A program made the position numbers and the translations under genes. This document shows positions 1-8,576 of a DNA stretch of 64,000 nucleotides, piece after piece (the stretch's first letter is position 1; each line of letters starts with the position of its first letter). The stretch comes from Streptomyces radiopugnans. GTDB taxonomy: Bacteria; Actinomycetota; Actinomycetes; Streptomycetales; Streptomycetaceae. The notes below the pieces were generated by a model, which made no database searches, was not told the DNA's origin, and saw only the letters and a program-made list of their open reading frames with translations. Where the stretch lies: positions 1 to 64,000 of the forward strand of contig NZ_FOET01000004.1 of NCBI RefSeq assembly GCF_900110735.1, given 5' to 3'.

Positions 1-256
1 CCCGCGGAGCGGGTACCTCCGCGCTGGCGCGCGGAGCAGCGAACCGCGGCGCGCTGCGCTCGCCGTGCCCGTGCTGCGCACGGGTGGCTCCCTCCGCTTC
101 GCTGCGGGAGCCGAAGGCCGGCGCTGCGCGCCGGGGGCCCTCGCTGCGCTCGCTCCCGGCCGCCGCCGCTGCGCTTCCCGGCGGCCGGGAGCGGATCGCG
201 GTGCGGGCCGAGGGGGTTCCGCTGCGCTCCACCCCCGGCAACCACCCGCGTGGGTG
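1..256. repeat. Streptomyces-type telomere with terminal palindromes
   Basis: The window starts exactly with CCCGC-GGA-GCGGG (1-13), the hallmark palindrome I of archetypal Streptomyces chromosome ends. Further perfect inverted repeats follow: 17-24/29-36 (CTCCGCGC), 68-74/78-84 (CCCGTGC, loop TGC), 86-92/106-112 (GGCTCCC), 119-124/128-133 (CGGCGC, loop TGC), 152-165/179-192 (14-bp arms GCTCCCGGCCGCCG), 212-217/231-236 (GGGGGT) and 243-247/252-256 (CACCC). Several have the GCTGCGC core that folds into compact hairpins on the 3' single-strand overhang during terminal-protein-primed end patching. ORFs read through this stretch are artefacts of its composition. Confidence 0.93.
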
Positions 257-623
257 ACTGGGGTGCGTGGCCGTCAGCGGGTGAGTGGGGGGTGGGGGTT
301 GGGCCCGCTGCGCGGGCCGGGCTGGCTACAGGAGGGAGGGGGTGTGGGGCAGTGGGGAGGGTGACGGGTGGTCACGGGGCGAGGGAGTGAGGCGGGTTGG
401 CGGGTTCCTGACGCGTGGTGATGCATCAGTGTGTAGAGTCTGGGAAAACACACCACCCCCGAGAAGCGAGGAACCAGCCCGTGTACGACGAGTGGGAGGG
501 CCCGAAAATCCGCGCACGCGCAGCGGTGCGGCGCAGATCCACGGGTATGGCGCCGGAGCGGGTCGGGCGACACGGACGAGGCGCGGGTGTTGGAGCGAGG
601 GGTTTTCTAGGTTTCGCATTGGT
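257..623. other. Subtelomeric non-coding stretch
   Basis: This G-rich, then mixed-composition stretch lies between the terminal palindromes and the first gene. It holds G-runs near 280-310 and 340-360 and an AT-richer patch near 415-460 and 600-650. No ORF here has a convincing codon bias, ribosome site or recognisable domain. It may carry further weak hairpins of the terminal region. Confidence 0.5.
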
Positions 624-1121
624 TCAGGGGTTTTCCCTGTCTTTCGTTGCTGCGCAGCACTCCAGGAAAGCGTCGGAAACGGATCGTGAGAAGTCGCTCT
701 CCTCATCTGGTGTCACGATGGTCACCAAGGAGAATCCCGCTCCGGCCAGCGTGACGGGGTAGGGCTGATGCTTGAGTCCCGCATGCGGGTAGGGGTCCTC
801 CAGGGTCTTCAGTTTCAGGGAGTGCCACCGCGCGGGTTGGTAGAAGAAGGCCACAGGGCCCTCTCCTCTTCTGTCCAAGGAGTACCCCTCCGTGTCCCAG
901 AGCGACTCCATGTCTTCGTCTCGGGACAGCAGCACCTCCGCTTGCCCGGCTGGGAGCCGGTGCCGGCCGGGGAGCCACGGCGAGAAATCCGCTTCTGCTT
1001 CGTCGGTGTCAACGGCGACCCGGAGGCCGGGCCAGCGCACCCGCCAGCGCCCGAGGAAGCGTTCGATCACCACGGGCGCAGGCCCGGGCACCACAACGAC
1101 CTGATCGAATCCAGTGATCAC
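624..1121 (-). CDS. Small subtelomeric protein of unknown function
   Basis: A 165-residue acidic protein reads cleanly on the minus strand with Streptomyces-like codon use. The GTG at 1121 is chosen because GGAG lies 6 bases upstream; the open frame continues further up to 1307, but that part is Arg/Cys-rich and does not look coding. The protein begins VITGFDQVVVVPG and has alternating hydrophobic strands followed by acidic segments (DTDEAEAD, SRDEDMESLWD). No signal peptide or membrane segment is visible. It is divergent from the terminal helicase 272 bases away. I cannot assign a family; similar small proteins do occur beside Streptomyces telomeres, but that is recollection rather than something tested here. 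Confidence 0.6.
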   Translation of the reverse strand: MITGFDQVVVVPGPAPVVIERFLGRWRVRWPGLRVAVDTDEAEADFSPWLPGRHRLPAGQAEVLLSRDEDMESLWDTEGYSLDRRGEGPVAFFYQPARWHSLKLKTLEDPYPHAGLKHQPYPVTLAGAGFSLVTIVTPDEESDFSRSVSDAFLECCAATKDRENP

Positions 1122-1393
1122 AACCCGCTCCGTCCAGACACCGGCCCACCCTAGCTGCCGAGCTGCCCCGGGCGCCGGTGCCAGCTCGGCAGCAGCCACC
1201 CCACCACAGCGGCGGTCCGGTCCCCGGAACACATCCCGGAAAGAGGACCGGAACCGATACAGGCAGCACCGCGGAAAAGCAGTCGTGCAAACAGCGCAGA
1301 CACCCATTTTCCGCGCCGAGAGCGGCGCGGAAAAGCATGGCCATACATGCGCTGCGAAAAGGCATTGAGAGAAAAAGAACCGGGAGATGGAAC

Positions 1394-4063
1394 ATGGGGA
1401 GTATCAGGCTTCGGCCACATCAGGTGGAAGCGGTGGATGCGATTGTCCGGGCGCTGGAATATCGTGCAGGACGCGATGTGCCGGCGGAGGGGCTGCGGGC
1501 CACGGCGGTGGCCGCCACCGGCGCGGGCAAGACGCTGATCGCCGCCGAGGCCGCACGGAGGCTGGAGCCGCGGGGGCGGGTGCTGGTCATGGTGCCCACT
1601 TTGGATCTGCTGAGCCAGACCGTGGAGGCGTGGCGGATGGCCGGCCACACCGGCCCGGCGGTCGCGGTGTGCTCCCTGGAAGGAGACGAGGCGCTGGAGG
1701 CGTTGGGGGTGCGGTGCACCACCAACGCGATCCGGCTCGCCTTGTGGGCGGGGTCGGGACCGGTGACGGTGTTCGCCACCTACGCCTCCCTCGCGCCCCG
1801 CCAGGAGCCCGGCCCGGCCGACCCGGACGAGGCGATGGTGGGGGTGCCCGGGCCGCTGGAGGCCGCCCTCCAGGGCGCGTACGGACAACAACTGGAGCCA
1901 TTCGGGCTTGCGGTGGTCGACGAAGCCCACCGCACCAGTGGGGATCTGGCGAAGCCCTGGGCGGCGATCCACGACAACCGCCGGATCCCGGCAGCGCGAC
2001 GGCTGTACCTGACCGCCACGCCGCGGATCTGGGAACCTGCCGGACGGACGGGCGAGGCAGAGGCCACAGAGGGCGAGAACGGGGCCCAGGAAGCCGCAGA
2101 GGACCGCTCGGAGGCCGCCCCGGCTGTCCCCGGGAAGCTGGTCGCAAGCATGGACGACGAACGCCTCTACGGGCCGCACGTCTTCACGTTCTCCCTCACC
2201 GAGGCCATCGACCGGGGCATCCTGGCCCGGTTCGAGATCGATGTCCTCGAGATCCGCCCACCCGACCTCAGTGTGGGTGGGAGCGAGGAGGAGCGGCGCG
2301 GCCGGCGGCTGGCCGCCTTGCAGGCCGCGCTGGTCAAGCACGCCGCTGAGACGGGGGTGCGGTCGCTGATCAGCTTCCACCACCGCACGGTGGAAGCGAT
2401 GTCTTTCGCGCGAGCTCTGCCACAGACCGCGGCCCGGCTGCACGAGGAGGATCCGGCGACCTATCCGCGGCGGGTATGGGCCGACTGGCTGTGCGGGGAG
2501 CATGAGCCCGCCCACCGCCGGGCGGTGCTGGGCCGGTTCGCCGACGGGGTTGATGAGCAGGGGTGGGAGACCGAACTGGCCGTGCTGGCCAACGTGCGCG
2601 TCCTGGGTGAAGGCGTCGACATCACCGGCCGCCGTGGTGTCGACGGCGTCCTCTTCGCCGACGTGCGCGGCTCGGCCGTCGACATCGTCCAGGCCGTCGG
2701 CCGGGCGCTACGCCAGAAGCCCGGCCAGGGCAAGGTGGCACGGTTGGTGGTGCCGGTGTTCTTGGAGCCGGGTGAGGCGCCGGACGACATGCTGGCTTCC
2801 GCCTCGTACAAGCCGTTGGTGGCTGTTCTGCAGGGGCTGCGCAGTCACTCGGAGGCGGTCGTGGAGCAGCTGGCGGTCGCGTCCGCGCCCAGCCGTGGCC
2901 GGCCCGCGTCGGTGGCCGGTCTGGACCCCGCAGGCGGCGGTGGTGGTGGCGAGGGTGGGGATGAGGGAGCACTGGAGGAGGTGCCACTGCTGCGGTTCTC
3001 CACTCCCCGCGACCCGCAGCTGGTCGCGCAGTTCGTGCGCACCCGCGTCATCCGGCCCGAATCCCAGGTCTGGCTCGCAGGACTCAACGCCCTACGCACC
3101 TGGCGCCAGCAACAGAACGGGGACAGGGACGAGGACTTCGAGCACGGCGGCGAGCACGAGGGCCAGGAGCAGGAGCGGGAGCAGGGCGGTGGTGCGGGGC
3201 GTGCGGCCAGGCCGGTAGCGGTGCCGCTGGACGCCCGCGTCGGCACCTTCCCCCTCGGGGCATGGACCAGCGAACAACGCCGCGCCTACCGGGCCGGAAC
3301 GCTGGCGAAATGGCGGGTGGAGTTGCTGGAGGAAGCCGGGATGGTGTGGTCGGTGCCGGACGCCGCCTTCGAGGAGAACCTCGCCGCCGCACGGGCCTAC
3401 TACGCCGTCCACGGCACCCTGTGCGCACCCCGGACCGCCGTCGCGCAGGGCCGGCCCATCGGGCAGTGGCTGACCAACTGCCGCCGCCCCGGCGGGTTGG
3501 GTAAGGACCCGGAGCGGGCGGCCGAGCGGGCCGCCCGGCTGGCGGAGATCGACCCGGACTGGAACCCCGCGGAAAACGGCTGGACCGTCGACTGGCAACG
3601 CCACTACGCCAAGCTGTGGGCCTGCCTCCACAGCGGCGCCACCCTCGCCGAGATCCGCCCCGGCGTCACCGTCGGCGGAGAGGACATCGGACTCTGGCTC
3701 GCTAGGCAACGCACCCAGTGGGAGCAGTTGGCCGACGGGCAGCGCGAACGCCTGGCCGCCCTGGGCATCCAGCCCACCGCGGCAGCGCCGGGCGGCCAGG
3801 CCAGCACCGGAGACCAAGCGGCGGGAACGGTGGTGGTACCCGCCGGTGCTTCTGCCTGGGACCGCGCCCTCGCCGCACTCCGCCAATACCAGGCACGCGA
3901 AGGACACGTGAGAGTACCCCGCAAATGGATCGAGACCTTCCACGACCAGGCCGGACACCAACACCCCATCCGACTCGGAGTATGGATCAACAACCAGCGT
4001 CAGCGGCGGGACCGGCTGGACGCCGAACGCGCCAAGGCACTGGAAGAACTCGGGGTGCTGTAA
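1394..4063 (+). CDS. ttrA: Telomere-proximal superfamily 2 helicase with helicase-associated repeats (TtrA-like)
   Basis: An 889-residue SF2 helicase. Visible motifs are a Q-motif-like LRPHQ (residues 6-10), Walker A ATGAGKT (41-47), DEAH (176-179), motif III TAT (207-209) and a motif VI QAVGRALRQ near residue 430. The C-terminus holds three helicase-associated (HA) repeats at roughly 660-722, 724-793 and 820-889, separated by low-complexity linkers. The ATG at 1394 is preferred over the longer frame from 1178 because GGGAG lies just upstream and the Q motif follows at once. Helicases of this kind are the outermost large gene on many Streptomyces chromosomes and linear plasmids (ttrA) and have been linked to conjugal transfer of linear DNA. 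Its place beside the telomere fits that role. Confidence 0.85.
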   Translation: MGSIRLRPHQVEAVDAIVRALEYRAGRDVPAEGLRATAVAATGAGKTLIAAEAARRLEPRGRVLVMVPTLDLLSQTVEAWRMAGHTGPAVAVCSLEGDEALEALGVRCTTNAIRLALWAGSGPVTVFATYASLAPRQEPGPADPDEAMVGVPGPLEAALQGAYGQQLEPFGLAVVDEAHRTSGDLAKPWAAIHDNRRIPAARRLYLTATPRIWEPAGRTGEAEATEGENGAQEAAEDRSEAAPAVPGKLVASMDDERLYGPHVFTFSLTEAIDRGILARFEIDVLEIRPPDLSVGGSEEERRGRRLAALQAALVKHAAETGVRSLISFHHRTVEAMSFARALPQTAARLHEEDPATYPRRVWADWLCGEHEPAHRRAVLGRFADGVDEQGWETELAVLANVRVLGEGVDITGRRGVDGVLFADVRGSAVDIVQAVGRALRQKPGQGKVARLVVPVFLEPGEAPDDMLASASYKPLVAVLQGLRSHSEAVVEQLAVASAPSRGRPASVAGLDPAGGGGGGEGGDEGALEEVPLLRFSTPRDPQLVAQFVRTRVIRPESQVWLAGLNALRTWRQQQNGDRDEDFEHGGEHEGQEQEREQGGGAGRAARPVAVPLDARVGTFPLGAWTSEQRRAYRAGTLAKWRVELLEEAGMVWSVPDAAFEENLAAARAYYAVHGTLCAPRTAVAQGRPIGQWLTNCRRPGGLGKDPERAAERAARLAEIDPDWNPAENGWTVDWQRHYAKLWACLHSGATLAEIRPGVTVGGEDIGLWLARQRTQWEQLADGQRERLAALGIQPTAAAPGGQASTGDQAAGTVVVPAGASAWDRALAALRQYQAREGHVRVPRKWIETFHDQAGHQHPIRLGVWINNQRQRRDRLDAERAKALEELGVL

Positions 4064-4110
4064 CCAGGCACCGGAGGACGCGCTGGGCGGCAGAAACCAC
4101 GAAGGCCGGA

Positions 4111-4683
4111 TCAGTCGATCCAGGCCACAACCGCGAGGCCTCGGCGGCTTGCGGTGGCGTAGAAGCTCCGCAGCATCCTGAAGTGCTCGGCCAGATAGGC
4201 GCGCGGGTGCCCGGTGAAGCCTTCCAACCCACAGGCCCGGGCCGCTTCGGTATGGTCTGCGGGCAGGCGGTCCAAGAGCACACCGAGATTCATCCGGGTC
4301 AGGGCATGGGCGGTCTCGGCCACCGCCGCCGGGGCCAGGAGCGCGGGAGGAGGGGTGAACCCGTCGTAGACGCCGGGGTGGTCCAGGAACGCGATGTCAC
4401 CGCCCAGGTCCCCGTCGATGCTCCGGCGCAGAACAGCGATGTGCTCCTCCTCGACGCCTGTCTCCTGGCAGAACCGGACCAGGTGCCAGGTCCCCCAGCC
4501 GAGATCCACCATGTCGCCCTCGGGCGGGTCCCAGCCCGGATCACCGTCCGGACCGGTCTCGGCGGCCCGCCGGCACCGCGCCAGATACGCCTCGGACACC
4601 CGCACCAGCTGCTGCGTCAACGCCACATCAGGCAGTATCACCGACCGCCCCCACCGCACCCATCCCAGCGGAAGGCAGGACAC
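4111..4683 (-). CDS. DUF1877-like (YfbM-like) protein
   Basis: A soluble protein of up to 190 residues with no signal peptide. The C-terminal half has the DUF1877 pattern: a PPALLAPAAVAETAHAL helix, then LAEHFRMLRSFYATASRRG and the closing hydrophobic strand LAVVAWID, as in E. coli YfbM. The N-terminal part WDPPEGDMVDLGWGTWHLV also fits. The GTG at 4683 gives the longest form; its ribosome site is weak and an internal GTG could be the true start. It is convergent with the helicase (47 bases apart). Function of the family is unknown; it is often found near immunity or phage-associated genes. Confidence 0.6.
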   Translation of the reverse strand: MSCLPLGWVRWGRSVILPDVALTQQLVRVSEAYLARCRRAAETGPDGDPGWDPPEGDMVDLGWGTWHLVRFCQETGVEEEHIAVLRRSIDGDLGGDIAFLDHPGVYDGFTPPPALLAPAAVAETAHALTRMNLGVLLDRLPADHTEAARACGLEGFTGHPRAYLAEHFRMLRSFYATASRRGLAVVAWID

Positions 4684-4721
4684 CTACGCGTGCCCAGACG
4701 CGCGAGGAAGGCCGAGACCGG

Positions 4722-5279
4722 TCACCGGCGGCCCGGTGCCGGTGCGGGGCTGCTCTCCGCCGCAGGCCGTGCCCTTTCCAGGTAGTACCGGCTGCGGCTG
4801 TCGGGATCCCCGAAGAAGAAGTACAGGCGGAGCCCCCGGTCGGTCCGCTCCAGTTCGAAGACCCAGGTGTAGGACTGTGGTGCGGGCTCCCGGCTGTCCG
4901 GGGAGACGGGAAAGTCCGCCTCCTCACGTGCTTCCCAGTCGCTGCGGGCAGGGATGTCCAGCACGACGTGCTGCCCCTCGCCCCAGCCGACAGGGTCATC
5001 CGGACCGGCCAGCTCCCACGTTCCCGTCCCCGCCAGACGCCAGCCCTCGTCGAAGTCGAACTCCCGCCCGTCCAGACGGGTCACAGCGGCCTTCCCGTCC
5101 GGCTGGAACGACACCTCCGTCCGGTTCACCCCCCGCCACACGCCGATGACGTCCCTCTCCGCTACGCCCGTCACCGCGGGCACCGAGTCGTACTGGCGCG
5201 GATTGCACCCGCCGGAGGCCAGGACGACGACCGCGGCCACTGCCAGTGCCCTCAGCGCTCCACACTTGCCGTACCGCAC
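4722..5279 (-). CDS. Putative lipoprotein, unknown function
   Basis: A 185-residue exported protein. The N-terminus has positive charges (MRYGK), a hydrophobic core and the lipobox LASGGC, so Cys25 would be lipidated and the protein anchored outside the membrane. The mature part is a beta-rich domain with repeated short strands around GTWELAG and YTWVFELERTDRGLRLYFF, the latter describing output typical of small immunity-type or calycin-like Streptomyces lipoproteins. No catalytic motif was recognised. It lies 38 bases upstream of the DUF1877-like gene on the same strand and may be cotranscribed with it. Confidence 0.72.
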   Translation of the reverse strand: MRYGKCGALRALAVAAVVVLASGGCNPRQYDSVPAVTGVAERDVIGVWRGVNRTEVSFQPDGKAAVTRLDGREFDFDEGWRLAGTGTWELAGPDDPVGWGEGQHVVLDIPARSDWEAREEADFPVSPDSREPAPQSYTWVFELERTDRGLRLYFFFGDPDSRSRYYLERARPAAESSPAPAPGRR

Positions 5280-5471
5280 ACCGGCCCCTCCCCTCGGCGC
5301 CGCCCAGGACAGCGGCCCGGCCCATCCTCACCCACCGGACGGGCGGCGGCCGGCGCGGGGACGGTGGGCCGTGGCGAAGACGGCCCGCAGCGGCGCGGCG
5401 GGGGGTGCCCGCCGGGCAGCCGCCGGCCGCCTTCGCCACGGCATGCGGCACCGGTCGGGAAACGGGTCGAG

Positions 5472-5596
5472 CCGTCCGCAACGAGACCGGGCGGGAGCAC
5501 CCGATCCGGCCCGGGGTATGGACCAGCAGACAACACCAACGACGACACCGGCTGCCCACCGAACGCGCCCCGGTGACGGAAGAGCCGGGGGCCTGA
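5472..5596 (+). pseudogene. Decayed copy of the terminal helicase C-terminus (HA repeat)
   Basis: The frame ending at the TGA of 5594-5596 reads HPIRPGVWTSRQHQRRHRL and continues PTERAPVTEEPGA. This aligns residue by residue with the last HA repeat of the complete helicase (HPIRLGVWINNQRQRRDRL, followed by DAERAKALEELGVL), and the DNA is visibly related too. Nothing upstream restores a helicase core. The remaining bases of the gap between 5280 and 5621 hold no other gene that I can support. It is probably the scar of a recombined or deleted second terminal helicase. Confidence 0.7.
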
Positions 5597-5621
5597 AGGA
5601 CGTCTTGATCGACTCGGTGGC

Positions 5622-6230
5622 TCACATGCCGCGGTCCGGGCCGTGGGCGACGCGGATCCTCTCCCCCGGTGTCATGGGCAGGTACGCAAGCTCGACCGGG
5701 CCCGGGTAGAAGACGGAACTGTTCACACCGGTCATGTCCTCACCGACCAGGTACCGGTGGAGCCACTCGGCGAAGGGCATCCGGTACTCGGCCCACCAGC
5801 CGTCGCCATCGGCGATCACGAACCGCTCGCCTTGCCCGCTCGCCCCGGGGGCGAGGAAGAGGGTCTCTCCCCGGTCGGTGGACGCCAGGGGCCACAGTCC
5901 GTTCGGGGTGCCGAAGGTGAGCTCCGGCAGGCCGAACAGCTGCCGCGGGTCCTCGTCGGCGTCGAGGTCCAGGCCGTCCCAGTCGACCTCGGAGAAGGCG
6001 CGGACGGTCTCTTCGATCCACTGCCCGAGGTTCCACACCGGGGAGGCCGGATGGTGCAGGTCCAGGTGCCGGTTGAGCAGGATGGGCGCGTAGGCGTCCA
6101 CGATCGTCTTGTAGTCGGCCGGGAGCCTCAGCCCGAGTTCGGTCTCCAGGCGCTGCCAGGCGGCCGGGTCGGCCCAGCGGTTCTCCGGCGGGCCGACCAT
6201 GGCAATCACGGAGTGGAGGTAGTCGGTCAT
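5622..6230 (-). CDS. SMI1/KNR4 (SUKH)-family protein
   Basis: A 202-residue soluble protein. The SUKH signature is clear at the N-terminus: an acidic helix ending LETELGLRLPADYKTIVDAY, then a segment with WPLASTDRGETLF and a conserved Trp/Tyr-rich region (GDGWWAEYRMPFAEWLHRY). The ATG at 6230 is chosen because GAGG precedes it and the SMI1 domain starts directly after; the open frame upstream (to 6914) has non-coding composition. SUKH proteins often act as immunity proteins against polymorphic toxins, but no partner toxin lies next to this gene, so that role is only a possibility. Confidence 0.8.
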   Translation of the reverse strand: MTDYLHSVIAMVGPPENRWADPAAWQRLETELGLRLPADYKTIVDAYAPILLNRHLDLHHPASPVWNLGQWIEETVRAFSEVDWDGLDLDADEDPRQLFGLPELTFGTPNGLWPLASTDRGETLFLAPGASGQGERFVIADGDGWWAEYRMPFAEWLHRYLVGEDMTGVNSSVFYPGPVELAYLPMTPGERIRVAHGPDRGM

Positions 6231-6988
6231 GGCACCTCGAAAGGGGGTGGTAGGTGCAGCGGTCGCGGTCCGGGGCGGTTCGGCGGGACCGGGCCCGATC
6301 ATGCCCGACCCGGACACCAAGCGACACTCGTCGAACACACCGAACACACCGGACACGCAGGCGGTGCAGCGCCCGGCGCCCGATAGGTCTGCGGGAGCCG
6401 TGCGAACACGCCACCCGGGCCGCCGACTTGGCCGCAGGAGAACGGCCCCGCCAGCGGGTGGGCCTCCCGCCCCGGCGGGCCGTACGGCAGCCGCCCTATC
6501 GGCACGCAGTACGCCAGGAACTCTCTGACTACGAGGGGGCGCGGCCGTTCTGAAGACTGCTTCCCTGCTCGGCCTTGCGTTCACAGGCCTTGACGCGGGC
6601 TGGCGTCTTCGATTCGAAGGCCATAGAGGTCGAAGGGCGGGCGGGTGACGCGGCGCGGCCGGCCCGGCAGGAGCCCGGCCCGGGGCCGGGGCGCGGGGTG
6701 GGCTGCAGGAGCGGCACGGTCGCCGCAGGCGGGGCCGCCCGTGGCGGCCACTTGTGAGGCTCCGCAGGTCGGAGCCTCGCCCAGCGGTGGCCGTCCCGAG
6801 GATTCGGACACGGCCGTGAGACCGACCTGCCGGCTTGCGCCTCATCCGGCGAGGGCGAGGTTGTGCAGGCGGGCGATGCCGGGCATAGCCTCCACCCTCG
6901 ACGGACTGGGGCACCGCAGGGGACCGCGACCTGTCCTGGGGGTACTGGGACCAGGCTCCCAGCCGCTCGGGAGCCTAGCCTGAGCAAC
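6231..6988. other. Intergenic stretch with two perfect hairpins
   Basis: About 760 bases separate the SMI1-type gene from the XRE regulator without a gene I can defend. It holds a 9-bp perfect stem GAGGCTCCG/CGGAGCCTC (6756-6764/6770-6778, loop CAGGT) that looks like an orphan terminator. An 8-bp perfect stem AGGCTCCC/GGGAGCCT (6953-6960/6969-6976) ends 12 bases before the regulator start. The block GGTACTGG (6941-6948) lies just upstream of that and recurs before the second XRE gene. Short frames around 6400-6620 may be remnants of lost genes. Confidence 0.5.
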
Positions 6989-7828
6989 ATGAACACCTCG
7001 AAACTGGGCGACTACCTGCGGGGCCGGCGTGCGCAGGTGACGCCGTCCGACGTCGGGCTGCCCGAGGACGGGCGGCGACGGGTTCCCGGCCTGCGGCGCG
7101 AAGAGGTCGCGATGCTGGCCCGCATCAGCGTCGACTACTACGTGCGACTGGAGCAGGGACGTGAGCGGCGCCCGTCGCCGCAGGTCCTGGACGCCCTGAG
7201 CGACGCGCTGCTGCTGGACGACGACGGCCGGCTGCACCTGTACCGGATCGCGGGCCTGACCCCGCTCCCGCACAACGAAGGCGGCATCGAGCGGGCGGAC
7301 GCCCAGTTGCTGGCCCTGGTCGAGCTGTGGGACCGCACGCCGGCCCTGCTGCTGGGGCGGGCCTACGACGTCCTGGCCGCGAACACGCTGGGGCGGGCCG
7401 CCTTCCCTCACCTGCAACCCGGCGCGAACGTGCTGCTCACGATGTTCCTCGACCCGTCGGTCCGCGCGTTCCACGCGGACTGGGAGAGGGCCGCGGCCAA
7501 CGCGGTCGCGGGATTTCGCTTCCTGGAGGGTGCCCGGCCGAACGACCCGCGGGTCCAGGAGGTACTGCAGACCGTCTCAGAGCGCAGCCGCGAGTTCGCC
7601 GACCTCTGGCGGAGGCGGGACGCGCGGGGCAAGAGTGACGCCGCGAAGGTGCTGCTGCACCCCGACGTCGGTGAACTCACCCTGCGCATGCAGACCTTCG
7701 ACGTGCGCTCCGCCCCGGGGCAGCAGCTGATCGTCTACCACGCCCAGGAGGGCACCGGGACCACGGACGCGCTCCGCCTGCTCGGCTCGCTGGCGGTGAC
7801 CACCCACCCAGGACACCAGGACGACTGA
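6989..7828 (+). CDS. XRE-family regulator with MmyB-like ligand-binding domain
   Basis: A 279-residue regulator. Residues about 1-75 form a helix-turn-helix of the MmyB type, with VPGLRREEVAMLARISVDYYVRLEQGR split across helix 2 and the recognition helix. Residues about 100-265 match the MmyB/MLTR ligand-binding domain (LLLGRAYDVLAANTLGRAAF, then FADLWRRRD and the closing LTLRMQTFDV). Such regulators usually control an adjacent dehydrogenase and sense a small hydrophobic ligand. Start is the ATG at 6989. It lies 14 bases before an Atu4866-domain lipoprotein, so the two are probably one transcript. The hairpin at 6953-6976 may be its own operator. Confidence 0.88.
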   Translation: MNTSKLGDYLRGRRAQVTPSDVGLPEDGRRRVPGLRREEVAMLARISVDYYVRLEQGRERRPSPQVLDALSDALLLDDDGRLHLYRIAGLTPLPHNEGGIERADAQLLALVELWDRTPALLLGRAYDVLAANTLGRAAFPHLQPGANVLLTMFLDPSVRAFHADWERAAANAVAGFRFLEGARPNDPRVQEVLQTVSERSREFADLWRRRDARGKSDAAKVLLHPDVGELTLRMQTFDVRSAPGQQLIVYHAQEGTGTTDALRLLGSLAVTTHPGHQDD

Positions 7829-7842
7829 CCGAGGCGGGCCGC

Positions 7843-8316
7843 GTGAGGGCCCGCTCCGCGACCATGGCCGGCGTCACACGCGTCACCCTCCTCATCGTGG
7901 GAGGTCTCACCGCGTGCACCGCGGCACCGGACAGCGGGAGCCTCCCCGGTTCCGGCGAGGCCGCACAGCGCAGTCCGCAGCAGCCCCCGCCGGCCGCGGC
8001 ACCACCGCCCACACCAACGCTCCCGGCCGAGGTCGCCAACGCCTCGCCGCACCCGTACGTCGGGATGTGGGCGACGGCCGACGGGCACATCCGTCAGGAA
8101 CTGCTCGCGAACGGCCGCTACGACGAGGCGCGCGGCGACCGGGAGAACGCCTACACGGGTCCCCACCAGGTCTCCGGTACCCGGATCGAGTACGTCGACG
8201 AAACCGGGTTCAGTGCGGACGGGACGTTCGACGGAGACGTGCTGCGTCACGGGGGCCACATCCTCTACCGCGAGGGCGGCAACGCGCACCGGCGGAACAG
8301 GGGACAACGGCAGTGA
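7843..8316 (+). CDS. Lipoprotein with Atu4866 domain
   Basis: A 157-residue exported protein. The lipobox GLTAC places the lipidated Cys at residue 25 when the GTG at 7843 is used; a GAGGCGG ribosome site supports that start, and an ATG at 7864 is the alternative. A Pro/Ala-rich linker (residues about 40-66) joins to an Atu4866 domain (about 70-145) with the core YVGMWATADGHIRQEL, NGRYDEARGDRENAYTG and IEYVDETGFSADG. The domain family is structurally known but functionally unassigned. This is the first of three Atu4866 proteins within 4.4 kb, and the only one that is exported. Its stop overlaps a short SDR-like remnant by GTGA. Confidence 0.82.
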   Translation: MRARSATMAGVTRVTLLIVGGLTACTAAPDSGSLPGSGEAAQRSPQQPPPAAAPPPTPTLPAEVANASPHPYVGMWATADGHIRQELLANGRYDEARGDRENAYTGPHQVSGTRIEYVDETGFSADGTFDGDVLRHGGHILYREGGNAHRRNRGQRQ

Positions 8317-8474
8317 CGGATGACGTCTCCGAGGGCGGAGGCGGGCGCGCGTTCGTGGTGGCGGGAAACACGGGCGGATCGGCGATGCTCACCGGCACCG
8401 CGGCCCTGGCCGCCGGCCGCCGAGCGGTTTCCCGGTGCTTGTTCCGGCCTCCGTCCTGGCACGGCCCGGAGTGA
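8313..8474 (+). pseudogene. Truncated SDR-like remnant after the Atu4866 lipoprotein
   Basis: A 53-codon frame opens with GTG overlapping the previous stop (GTGA) and reads RAFVVAGNTGGSAMLTGTAA then LAAGRRAV. This resembles the first beta strand, glycine-rich cofactor loop and first helix of a short-chain dehydrogenase (consensus V-T-G-x-x-x-G-I-G), with the glycine pattern damaged. It then ends. Two complete SDR genes lie next to the other Atu4866 genes, so this is best read as the decayed SDR partner of this copy. A short genuine peptide is the alternative. Confidence 0.45.
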
Positions 8475-8576
8475 GGCCGCCTGGTCGTCTCGGACAAGCG
8501 ACCGCCGCCCGGTGGTCCGGCGAGTCCGCCGCTCGGGCGCAATCAGCGGTACACCACCCTGGGACCGCAGGCCGCG

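Noticed and set aside
65..762. Several open frames of 90-130 codons through the telomere and next to it
   Set aside because: They arise from GC-rich palindromic DNA lacking stop codons, overlap on both strands, and have no ribosome sites or domains.
1178..1393. N-terminal extension of the helicase frame
   Set aside because: The extra 72 codons have a different composition and overlap the control region; the ATG at 1394 has a ribosome site and starts right before the Q motif.
1151..2515. Long minus-strand frame opposite the helicase
   Set aside because: It is the GC3-driven antisense shadow of the helicase, with no coding signature of its own.
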